A stretch of DNA of 64,000 nt from RHKX01 sp963839535 (lineage in GTDB: Bacteria > Actinomycetota > Thermoleophilia > Solirubrobacterales > 70-9). The position numbers and the translations under genes were made by a program. This document shows, in pieces, positions 9,215 to 16,123 of this stretch. The notes beneath the pieces were generated by a model. The model was given only the letters and a program-made list of their open reading frames with translations. It was not told the origin of the DNA and did not search any database. Numbering within the stretch: the stretch's first letter is position 1; every line of letters starts with the position of its first letter. The stretch is taken from NCBI GenBank assembly GCA_963839535.1, contig CAWIVF010000006.1:186001-250000 (forward strand), read 5' to 3'.

Positions 9215-10484
9215 CGCGGTCGCGACCGAGCCCGAGTGGCTCGTCGCGCGGCGAGCCGAGGCGGTCGAGGCGGCCAAGGGGCTCGCGCTCCCGGGCCCGA
9301 AGACGAAGGGCTGGGAGTTCACCGACCTCTCGAAGCTCGATCTCTCCGCCTACGCGCCGGCGGAGCCCGGTGACGCGGCCTCGATCGGCGCCGCCGAGGC
9401 GAGGCTGCCGGCCCCCGAGGGCTCGAGCGGCCTGACCCAGGTCGACGGCACGGTCCACGCCGAGGGCCTGCCCGCGGCGAGCGGCAACGGCCGCCCCACG
9501 GCCCCCGTCGTGATGTCCCTCGCCGAGGGCGCCGAGCGCTACCCCGAGCTCGTCGGCGAGCGGCTCGGCTCGATCGCCCCCGCCGGCACCGATCCCTTCG
9601 TCTCGATCAACGACGCCGGCTGGAGCGGCGGCGCCCTCATCTACGTGCCCGCCGGGACGAGGCCGGAGAACCCGATCTCGCTGACCGCAGTGCAGCAGGC
9701 CAGCGGCCGCTCACTCAACTGGCGCACCCTGATCGTGCTCGAGGAGGGCGCCGAGGCCGAGGTCTGGGAGCGATACGTCTCCGCCGACGCCGACACCGAC
9801 GCGCTCTTCAACGGCGTCACCGAGCTGATCGTCGGCCCGGGCGCCTCCCTGCGCTACGTCTGCGGGCAGGACCTCTCGCCGAAGTCGTGGGCCTTCGCCA
9901 CCCAGCGTGCCGAGGTCGAGCGCGACGGCTCACTCGAGTGGGTCGCCCTCGGGTTCGGCTCCGCCCGCGGCAAGGTGCGGATGGAGACCAAGCTCGCCGG
10001 CCGCGGCGCCAACGCGCGCGTGACCGGCGCCTACGCCGGCACCGGGCGCCAGCACCTCGACTACGACACCACCCAGGAGCACGCGGCCGAGGACACCACC
10101 TCCGACCTCGCCTTCCGCGGCGTCCTCGGTGGCCGCTCGACCGCCGTCTGGCGCGGGATGATCACCGTCGACCCGGGCGCCCAGCGCACCGACGCCTTTC
10201 AGGAATGCCGCAACCTCCTCCTCTCATCGAAGGCTCACGCCGATGCGATTCCGGGCCTTCAGATCAACGCCGACGACGTCGCCTGCACCCACGCGGCGGC
10301 GATCGCGCAGGTCGATCCCGATCAGCTCTTCTACCTGACGTCGCGGGGCCTCCCGCACGATCTGGCGAGCCGCCTGATCATCGAGGGCTTCCTCGCGGAG
10401 CTGGTCGAGCGGGTCCCCGAGGGCCCCATGGCCGACGCGCTTGCGAACGCCCTCGAGCGGCGCCTCGGCGAGCTGCTCGCCTAG
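9207..10484 (+). CDS. sufD: SufD, Fe-S cluster scaffold subunit
   Basis: 425-residue paralogue of SufB. The best start is the TTG at 9207, overlapping the 3' end of sufB by eight bases (MASAVATEPEWLVARRAEAVEAAKGL follows the SufD pattern). The conserved C-terminal block ADDVACTHAAAIAQVDPDQL contains the histidine that with SufB's cysteine forms the cluster assembly site in characterised homologues, followed by FYLTSRGLPHDLASRLIIEGF. The frame is intact. It is the last gene of the second SUF block; the downstream lipoprotein begins 22 bases later. Confidence 0.95.
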   Translation: MASAVATEPEWLVARRAEAVEAAKGLALPGPKTKGWEFTDLSKLDLSAYAPAEPGDAASIGAAEARLPAPEGSSGLTQVDGTVHAEGLPAASGNGRPTAPVVMSLAEGAERYPELVGERLGSIAPAGTDPFVSINDAGWSGGALIYVPAGTRPENPISLTAVQQASGRSLNWRTLIVLEEGAEAEVWERYVSADADTDALFNGVTELIVGPGASLRYVCGQDLSPKSWAFATQRAEVERDGSLEWVALGFGSARGKVRMETKLAGRGANARVTGAYAGTGRQHLDYDTTQEHAAEDTTSDLAFRGVLGGRSTAVWRGMITVDPGAQRTDAFQECRNLLLSSKAHADAIPGLQINADDVACTHAAAIAQVDPDQLFYLTSRGLPHDLASRLIIEGFLAELVERVPEGPMADALANALERRLGELLA

Positions 10485-10506
10485 AGCTCATGCGGCGGGG
10501 GCTGCG

Positions 10507-10954
10507 GTGAGCCGGTCTGGGGTCCGCCGGGGGCTCGCCCTCCTTGCCCTCGTCTTTGGCCCCCCTGCTCGGCGGCTGCGGCTCCGGCGAGCACGAGTTC
10601 ACGCCCGAGGAGTTCGTCGACGCGATCAACGCCGAGGGCGCCGGGGTCGGCCTCGGGCCGGAGATCACGACGACACCCCGCGGGATCCAGGTCCACGAGG
10701 TCACCCTCACCGGGGCCGTCACCGACGTCGGCGGGCCTGCGACCGACACCTCGCGGGGCGACAACGGGACCGGCAGCCTGCTGATCGCGGGCGATGCCGA
10801 CGCGGCCCGAGACGAGTTCGAGCGCTGCGACGAGGTCGAGGAGCTGACCTGCTTCCGGGCGGCCAATGCGGTGCTGCGCTTCGAGGAGATGGACGGGGCC
10901 GATCAGGCGCGGATCGTCACCTCGCTCGAGGCGATCCAGACCGAGGACGGCTAA
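10507..10954 (+). CDS. Small putative lipoprotein (frame broken)
   Basis: About 148 residues. From the GTG at 10507 the N-terminus reads as a signal peptide (SRSGVRRGLALLALVFG) and, after removing one C from the six-C run at 10561, continues PLLGGCGSGEHEF, giving a lipobox with lipidated cysteine. The mature part starts with a TPEEFVDAINAEGAGVGLG segment that looks helical and has a second region with two cysteines (FERCDEVEELTCFRAANAVL), possibly a disulfide. I recognise no family. The protein is presumably anchored on the outer face of the membrane. Confidence 0.65.
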
Positions 10955-11033
10955 CGGCGTGCATCGCCTCCGAAGCGGCTAGCCTTCGGGGTCCGGCGCC
11001 AGGGTGATTGCGGAAGGCCGGAGGGGGAACACC

Positions 11034-11429
11034 ATGGGGATGAAGAAAGCGGGACTGAAGACGGGGATGCTGGCCGCAGCGGCGGCTCTGCTGATCGCTG
11101 GGCCGAGCGCCGCCGATCTCGAGCGGGCATCGCGCGCCTCGACGTCGGTCACGATCTCCAGCAAGTTCCCCGCGTTCAGCGGCTCGGTCAGGAGCAAGGC
11201 CGGGGTCTGCCGCAAGAACCGCCGGGTACAGCTGCTGAAGCGGACCAGCGGCGGCGACCCGAAGCTGCTCGGCCGCGACCGGAGCAACTCCTCCGGGGGC
11301 TGGGCCATCCCGCTCGACAACGTCAAGCCCGGCGCCTACTACGCCCGGGTCAAGCGGCAGGCGAAGCGACGGAGCGGCTCGCGCATCGTGTGCTCCTCGG
11401 ACCGCTCGCGCGTCGTCGTCGTCGACTAG
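11034..11429 (+). CDS. Small secreted protein, Ig-like/carboxypeptidase-regulatory-like
   Basis: 131 residues beginning at the ATG at 11034, which has a strong GGAGGGGG ribosome site seven bases upstream. An N-terminal signal peptide (KTGMLAAAAALLIAGPSAA) precedes a mature region of beta-strand character: SVTISSKFPAFSGSVRSKAGVCRKNRRVQLLKR, then GGWAIPLDNVKPGAYYARVK and SRIVCSSDRSRVVVVD. The pattern of a strand pair, a 'GGWAI...PGAYYARV' turn and two cysteines resembles small Ig-like extracellular domains, but no specific family is assigned. The 3' end overlaps the convergent 43-residue gene by four bases. Confidence 0.65.
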   Translation: MGMKKAGLKTGMLAAAAALLIAGPSAADLERASRASTSVTISSKFPAFSGSVRSKAGVCRKNRRVQLLKRTSGGDPKLLGRDRSNSSGGWAIPLDNVKPGAYYARVKRQAKRRSGSRIVCSSDRSRVVVVD

Positions 11430-11557
11430 GACCCGTCGCCGCCGCCGTCGCGGTCGCGACGCTCGCGGATCGCCGCCACCGTCACGGCGACGAGGACGAT
11501 CGCGACCGGGATCACGTAGGGCAGCCAGTGGCCCGCGTGGGCCAGCGGGATCAGCAA
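11426..11557 (-). CDS. Candidate 43-residue membrane peptide
   Basis: Short frame starting at a TTG seven bases after the stop of the large membrane protein upstream. It would encode a HAGHW motif followed by one transmembrane segment (LPYVIPVAIVLVAVTVAAI) and a charged, glycine-rich tail (RERRDRDGGGDGS). The close spacing to the upstream gene, the plausible membrane helix with positively charged cytoplasmic flank and the histidine motif argue for a real gene. The lack of an ATG/GTG start and the short length argue for caution. If real it is the last gene of the cupredoxin operon. Confidence 0.45.
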   Translation of the reverse strand: MLIPLAHAGHWLPYVIPVAIVLVAVTVAAIRERRDRDGGGDGS

Positions 11558-11564
11558 GCCCGGC

Positions 11565-13039
11565 TCACCCGTTCGCCTGCGAGAGCAGGACCAGGCCGAG
11601 GACGCTGAAGAGCATCATCATCACGAGCATCCAGATCTGCGACCAGGCGGCGTCGCGCGTGTTGCCCCAGATCTTCAGCGCCCGCTCGTGGCCGAGCGCC
11701 AGCGCGAGGACGTGGCCGACCACGATCGAGCCGACCTGCACGTACCAGATCGCATTGGCGCTGAGGACCCCGTAGTCGATCCCGGAGCCGGCGGTGCCGA
11801 ACAGGTCCTCGCCCGTGCCGAACGGATCGGAGAGCAGGAAGCCGAACTGGGCCTGCTCGAGGTAGACCACGTAGCTGAAGTAGTGCGCGATCACGTAGGC
11901 GAGCGCGATCGGCACGAACGCATGGGCGAAGAGTCGCCCGAGCTCGCCCGCCGAGCGCTTGCGCTCGACGATCCGCATGCCCCAGATCCCGGCCCAGAAG
12001 ATCAGGGCGATCACCGCCAGGACAGCGAGGAAGATGGCGGAGTTCGCGATGCGCAGCGACCAGATCGCTGAGATGCCCGTGTCGCTCAGCGCCTGGTAGA
12101 GGGAGTTGATCGGCTCCCTGAGCTCACCTTCCGCGGCCCCGTCGTAGGTGGTCCCCCCGATCGCCACGATCACCATCGCCAGGGATCCGGCCGGGCCCGA
12201 CCAGGTCGTCAGCCCGGTGAGCCAGGGTCGGCGCATCAGCCGTCCGTCCCGGACCTCGAGGGGCGCGATCCGGGCGAACATGCCGAAGTAGACGGAGAAG
12301 GTCTCGCCGCGCTCGGTCCAGCGCTCGATCCCGAAGAGGGCCATGGCCGCGAACGTGATCGCCGAGTACGACGAGCGTGGCGATCGCGAGATCGCGAGGC
12401 TCCAGGCCGGAGGCGGCGAAGCCCGTCTGGCCCCAGATCAGCTCGAGGAAGAGGAACCCCGCGAGGCCGACGACGGCGGGCCATCGCCCGAGCCGTTCCG
12501 GATAGGCGAACGGGGCGGGCGCGGACTGCCCGGCGATCCGGGTGAAGATGGCGGAGAACGCCCGGGCGATCGCGCGCCACGGGTTCAACGCGCGCCAGAC
12601 GTCGCCGAGCAGGGCGCTGACGATCACGAGGCCGATCCAGAACGTGACGAAGACGAACGTGATCGAGAAGTTCCGGTCGGGGGCGGGAACGCCGGTCAGG
12701 CCGGTCCAGACGACCAGCACGAGCAGCCCGACGCCGATCGCCCCGGCCAGCACCTCGGTGCCCCGGTTCACGAGCAGGCGCGAGACCCGCTCTGCCGGCG
12801 GGACGGGAGGGCCTGTCCTCGATCCGCGGCTTGCGCCAGCCGAGCAGGAGCCCGACGAAGGAGACGATCAGGATGACCAGCGAGCCGTAGATGAACAGCC
12901 ACTGCGGGAGCGGCAGATCCTGCTTGCCGATCAGCCCGTGGGCCGAGGCCGCCTGCGGGAAGAGCGCCGCCAGTCCCGCCACCGTCGCAAGGACGGCGGC
13001 CGCGCCGGAGGCACGCACGCGGGTCGCGAGGTGCCTCAA
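11565..13039 (-). CDS. Polytopic membrane protein linked to a cupredoxin (frame broken)
   Basis: About 490 residues in three frame segments, with breaks near 12800 and 12360. The N-terminus looks like a signal peptide or first helix ending QAASAHGLIGKQDLPLPQW, followed by roughly ten hydrophobic segments. I recall similar actinobacterial proteins (AHGL(V/I)G.xDLP N-terminus) carrying the transferred name 'fenitrothion hydrolase'; I cannot verify this and see no hydrolase motif. Several histidines and tryptophans lie next to helices (FAHAFVPIALAYVIAHYFSYV), which could bind a metal or haem. Start is a TTG overlapping the cupredoxin stop (TTGA), so it is translationally coupled. Function unknown; a copper- or redox-linked membrane role is inferred from the neighbour. 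Confidence 0.7.
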
Positions 13040-13496
13040 GGGTTGACGGTGATCTCGGCCAGCGGCGTGGCGGTGCTGTGGAGCTCGAGCTCGAAGATGC
13101 CCTCGATCTCAGCCGGCACCGAGAACTTCGCCTTCCCCCCGGCCTCGACGTCCATGTAGACGTCATAGCCGTGGAGGTGGAGCTCATCGGCCGTGTCGGA
13201 TTCGACCACGAACTCGATCGCGTCGCCCTTGTCGAAGCTGAGCTCGGCCACCCCGCCGACCGGCTCTCCGCCCTTCACCACGACCACCGGCACCTCGGGT
13301 GCCGGATCGGGCGCCGGATCCTTGGCCGGGGCCTTCTCCTCATCCTTCTCGGGAGCCTCAGGGGAAGCGGTCGTGGGGCGGTGGGCACGTCGTTGTCATT
13401 GCCCGTCTCATCGCCGCCGAGGACGAAGAAGAGCGCGATCACGACGATCACCGCGACGAGGGTCGCGACGACGCGGGCTGCTCTCGATTCCAGCAT
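13036..13496 (-). CDS. Membrane-anchored cupredoxin-like protein (frame broken)
   Basis: About 153 residues. An N-terminal membrane anchor (VVATLVAVIVVIALFFVLGG) is followed by an Asp/Pro/Ala/Lys-rich linker and a cupredoxin-fold domain: EPVGGVAELSFDKGDAIEF, DELHLHGYDVYMDVEAGG and EIEGIFELELHSTATPLAEI. The H-L-H-G element and the late histidine are present, but the cysteine normally two or more residues before that late histidine is absent (FELELH), so a classical blue-copper site is unlikely. The frame changes near 13373-13385 in the linker. It lies ten bases after the 53-residue gene and overlaps the large membrane protein start. Confidence 0.78.
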
Positions 13497-13506
13497 CAGG
13501 CGCTCC

Positions 13507-13668
13507 TCAGGGCGATTCCGCGGGTCGCTCCACCGGCGCCTGCCCCGACGTGTCCAGCGACGGCGCGTCGATGGACCCGCTCGAGCCGAAGAAGACGAAG
13601 AGGATCAGCGCGGCGATCCCGATCACCAGGCCGAGGAAGATCCCAATCGCGCGGTCAGAGCGACTCAT
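13507..13668 (-). CDS. 53-residue single-pass membrane protein
   Basis: ATG at 13668. The protein has a short basic N-terminus (SRSDR), one transmembrane helix (AIGIFLGLVIGIAALILFVFF) and an external tail rich in Ser, Pro and Asp (DAPSLDTSGQAPVERP). It is the first gene of the minus-strand operon that continues with the cupredoxin-like and large membrane proteins; the gap to the next start is ten bases. Same-operon position and same topology as the cupredoxin anchor suggest a subunit or assembly factor of a membrane complex, but nothing in the sequence proves that. Confidence 0.68.
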   Translation of the reverse strand: MSRSDRAIGIFLGLVIGIAALILFVFFGSSGSIDAPSLDTSGQAPVERPAESP

Positions 13669-13708
13669 ACCGCCCCCAGGCTAAAGAACCGTGGGTGCCG
13701 GCGGGCGC

Positions 13709-14321
13709 TCAGACGCCGTCGAGCAGGCGCCAGTTCGCCTTGAACGCCTCTTCGGCAGCCGCGACCACGACGTCCTCGTCGGCCTCGTCGGCGATCAGCT
13801 CGCCCAGCAGCTCGCGGCCCTCGTCGGCGTGCTCGACGTCGCGCCCGCGATGGACGGTGAAGTAGCCGGTTCCGGTGGGCGAGTCGATGCCGTAGTGGCG
13901 GTGCAGCCCGTCGAGCTTCGTGATCGAGATCTGCGGCTGTCCGCTCTCGATCGCGTAGAGGCGCCCGAGGGCGGCCAGCGCGCCGTCGCGGACGGTCCAG
14001 GCCTCGACGCACTCGCGCGTCTCGGGCGGTGGGAGCAGCCTCGGTGCGCCCGCCCGCTGCATCCACGAACCCGTCCCAGAGGGCGACGTGCTCGCGCTCC
14101 TCGGCGGCGTGGCCGCTCAGGCCGGCCTTCTCGGGAAGCTCCTCGGCGACGTAGTCGGAGAGCGTCGCGATCGCTTCGACCGCGTGGCGGTACTGGCCGG
14201 AGTAGCCGGCGAGCTCGTCGGCGCTCAGCTCGCCTGCGGACCAGCGCTGGTAGAAGGGATGGCTGAGCACGTCATGACGCGCCCTCGCGGCTTCGATTCG
14301 GTCCCAGACGTTCTCACTCAC
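13709..14321 (-). CDS. Heme-oxygenase-fold diiron-type protein (TenA/PqqC/CADD-like, frame broken)
   Basis: About 204 residues, helical throughout. The GTG start at 14321 has a GAGGAG ribosome site. Motifs include HPFYQRWSAGELS, YSGQYRHAVEAI, PEKAGLSGHAAEEREHVALW, YAIESGQPQI and GTGYFTVHRGRDVEHADEG. The last contains H-x3-D-x2-H, and with an E-x6-H and the central glutamate it matches the ligand pattern of heme-oxygenase-like diiron oxidases such as CADD. The frame changes near 14045. Members of this superfamily act in cofactor or amino-acid-derived biosynthesis; the substrate here is unknown. It lies upstream of the cupredoxin operon, 40 bases from its first gene, on the same strand. Confidence 0.78.
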
Positions 14322-14403
14322 GGCGCTCTCCTCGACTCGACTGCGGGCAGCGAGCATATCTACGGCGCGGTCGGGCCCGCGCGCCCTCTGCGATGCTCGC
14401 GGC

Positions 14404-15217
14404 ATGCTCCCCGGCAGGGACGACATCGCACTCCCCCCGTTCGCCCCCGGCGTCAGCTGGATCGGCGGCGAGCCGCCCGTCGGCGAGCGCCTGACGGCGC
14501 GCGGCCCGCTGCTCGTCCACTTCTTCGAGGTCGGGGAGCTGAGCGGGGTGCGCACGCTCCCATTCGTCGGCGGGGTGGCCCGCCACTACGGCGAGCACGG
14601 GTTGACGGTTCTCGGGGTCCACTCCCCCAGGTCCGCCCTGGCCGAGAGCGACGAGGCACTGACCGCGGCGCTCGCCCGGCTCGGGGTCGAGTTCCCGGTC
14701 GCGAACGACCGCGAGTACCGGATCTGGCACGGCTACGGCTGCGAGGGCTGGCCGTCGACCTTCCTCTGGGGGCGCGGCGGGAAGCTCCGCTGGGTCCACT
14801 TCGGCGAGGGCGCCTACCACGAGACCGAGGAGGCGATCCGCGCTCAGATCGGCGGCGAGCCGGATGAGATGCCGCCGCCGCTCCTCGACCCGCCCCGGGA
14901 CGAGCCCGCTCCGGCCGTCGCGGCGCCGAGCCCCGAGATCTTCCCGGGTGGGTCGCATGACCGTCCCTGGGAGCCGTCGGCGCCCGGGGATTCCCTGGAG
15001 GTGCCCTACGCGGGCGCCGGCGCCTGGGCCGCGCTGGACGGGAGCCGGGACCGTCCAGGTGGAGGTGGACGGCGAGCCGGCCGACTCGATCGAGCTCGAT
15101 GGGCCCGGCCTCTACGAGCTGAGCCGCCATGAGCGCCACGGCGAGCACGCGGTCCACGTCGAGATCGATGGCCCGATCAGGGTCTGGGCCATCTCCTTCG
15201 CCCCCGGCGCAGCCTGA
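14404..15217 (+). CDS. Thioredoxin-fold protein lacking the CxxC pair, DipZ/NHL-like (frame broken)
   Basis: About 270 residues. The middle matches thioredoxin-like proteins of the TlpA/DipZ type: GPLLVHFFEVGELSGVRTLPFVGG, HYGEHGLTVLGVHSP, FPVANDREYRIWHGYGCEGWPSTFLW and HETEEAI. Where homologues have C-x-x-C before the RTLP motif, this one has LSGV, so disulfide exchange is not possible at that site. A C-terminal beta-rich domain (TVQVEVDGEPADSIELDGPGLYEL...) resembles the C-terminal domain of DipZ-like proteins. The frame changes near 15040-15048. It is divergent from the diiron-type gene with an 82-base gap. Confidence 0.72.
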
Positions 15218-15228
15218 CGGGGAAACGG

Positions 15229-15254
15229 CCGTCTAGGGGCCAGCCCCTAGACGG
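15229..15254 (+). terminator. Stem-loop after the thioredoxin-fold gene
   Basis: Perfect inverted repeat, arm CCGTCTAGGGGC against GCCCCTAGACGG with a two-base loop, starting 12 bases after the upstream stop codon. No T-run follows, so it is a terminator candidate on structure and place only. It could also be the 5' part of the structured pilin leader. Confidence 0.5.
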
Positions 15255-15392
15255 ACGTCCGGGTTGCACCCGGTCTTGCTCAAGGGATGGCCACCCCCGC
15301 CCGATACGCGGGGTGTCAAAGCAAAGTGCCAGCACTTGGCCACGTTCTCTCTTTCATGGCGACAGGTCTGGCTCCAACCAAAGGAGTAACCA
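15255..15392 (+). promoter_or_regulatory. Structured leader of the pilin gene
   Basis: The 140 bases before the pilin hold two further hairpins: CACCCCCGC paired with GCGGGGTG (15289-15317, one bulge) and the perfect AAGTGC/GCACTT hairpin around 15325-15339. They are followed by a pyrimidine-rich stretch and a strong AAAGGAG ribosome site seven bases before the ATG at 15393. No known riboswitch consensus fits well; a c-di-GMP-I riboswitch was considered because of a GCAAAG element but the helices do not match. Confidence 0.4.
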
Positions 15393-15821
15393 ATGTTGGA
15401 CAAGCTCCGTACCCGGAGTCGCGAGGAGTCAGGGTTCACCCTGGTCGAGCTTCTCGTCGTCATGCTGATCCTCGGCATCCTGGCCGCGATCGCGATCCCC
15501 GCGTTCTTCAGCCAGCGTGACAAGGCCAAGGATTCCGACGCCAAGGCGCAGGTCAACAGCGCCCAGACGGCGATCGAGTCCTACGCGACCGACAACAACG
15601 GCTCCTACGCCGGCGCGACGCTTGCCAAGCTGCAGGCGATCGAGCCGACGATCAAGAGCACCGTTGCCGAGCCGACCGTGACGTCGAACACCTACACGGT
15701 GACCGCGACCTCGTCGACCGGGAACACGTTCTCGGTCACCCGAGCGAAGCACCGGGACGGTCACCTACCCCTGCACCTGACCGGCGGCAACGCCAACGCA
15801 GGGTGCCCGAGCTCCGGCTGA
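15393..15821 (+). CDS. Type IV pilin-like major subunit
   Basis: 142 residues as read. A short basic leader (MLDKLRTRSREESG) precedes the class III cleavage and hydrophobic N-terminal helix FTLVELLVVMLILGILAAIA with the conserved E5. The globular part is Ser/Thr-rich. The open frame is continuous, but residues about 117-130 look out of frame: the next frame reads STGTVTYPCT, and two compensating single-base errors (near 15740 and 15780) would restore a typical pilin C-terminus with a disulfide loop between that cysteine and GGNANAGCPSSG. The leader is strongly structured. No other pilus genes are in the window. Confidence 0.9.
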   Translation: MLDKLRTRSREESGFTLVELLVVMLILGILAAIAIPAFFSQRDKAKDSDAKAQVNSAQTAIESYATDNNGSYAGATLAKLQAIEPTIKSTVAEPTVTSNTYTVTATSSTGNTFSVTRAKHRDGHLPLHLTGGNANAGCPSSG

Positions 15822-15873
15822 TCTGGAACCCGTAAGTCCAGCGGCTCTCGAGCGCACGCTCGAGGACCGATTC

Positions 15874-15899
15874 GAAGGGCCCGCTCCGGCGGGCCCTTC
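15874..15899 (+). terminator. Pilin transcription terminator
   Basis: Perfect 11-bp stem GAAGGGCCCGC / GCGGGCCCTTC with a four-base loop, 52 bases after the pilin stop, followed by CGTCGTT. Strong GC stem, only a weak T-run. Confidence 0.7.
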
Positions 15900-15963
15900 G
15901 TCGTTCCGGGGCTAAAGACCGCCCCCCGCCCTGCCGATACAGAGGCCAGTTCGTCCCACTCTC

Positions 15964-15985
15964 AGATCCGCCTCCGGGCGGATCT
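15964..15985. terminator. Hairpin in the convergent intergenic region
   Basis: Nine-base arms AGATCCGCC / GGCGGATCT around a four-base loop. Symmetric, so it could stop transcription from either side. Confidence 0.5.
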
Positions 15986-16059
15986 CTGATGTCCCGGGTG
16001 AATCACCGGGCTCCAGCGCCCGGCGGGGGCAGGGGATTCCCCCCGTACCTTCCCGCCAG

Positions 16060-16091
16060 ATGGGTCCGTCCTCAGCCGAGGGCGGACCCAT
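16060..16091 (-). terminator. Terminator of the M19-like gene
   Basis: Arms ATGGGTCCG / CGGACCCAT extended inward by CCTC/GAGG with one mismatch, a four-base loop AGCC, lying 33 bases beyond the stop of the minus-strand gene. On the minus strand the stem is preceded by AA and GC-rich sequence; no T-run. Confidence 0.6.
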
Positions 16092-16123
16092 TTGCACTTC
16101 CGGGGTCCTGCGGGTCAGGGGCG

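Larger units (their letters stand above)
15822..16123. other. Gene-free 302-base interval with terminator hairpins
   Basis: Between the pilin stop and the 3' end of the convergent M19-like gene. No gene is visible. It holds a small CTCGAGCG/CGCTCGAG repeat at about 15847-15862 and three strong hairpins (15874-15899, 15964-15985 and 16060-16091, listed separately), consistent with termination from both sides. Confidence 0.7.

Noticed and set aside
15255..15392. A c-di-GMP-I (GEMM) riboswitch before the pilin
   Set aside because: A GCAAAG element and hairpins are present, but the tetraloop-receptor and the second helix do not follow the consensus; a covariance search would be needed.
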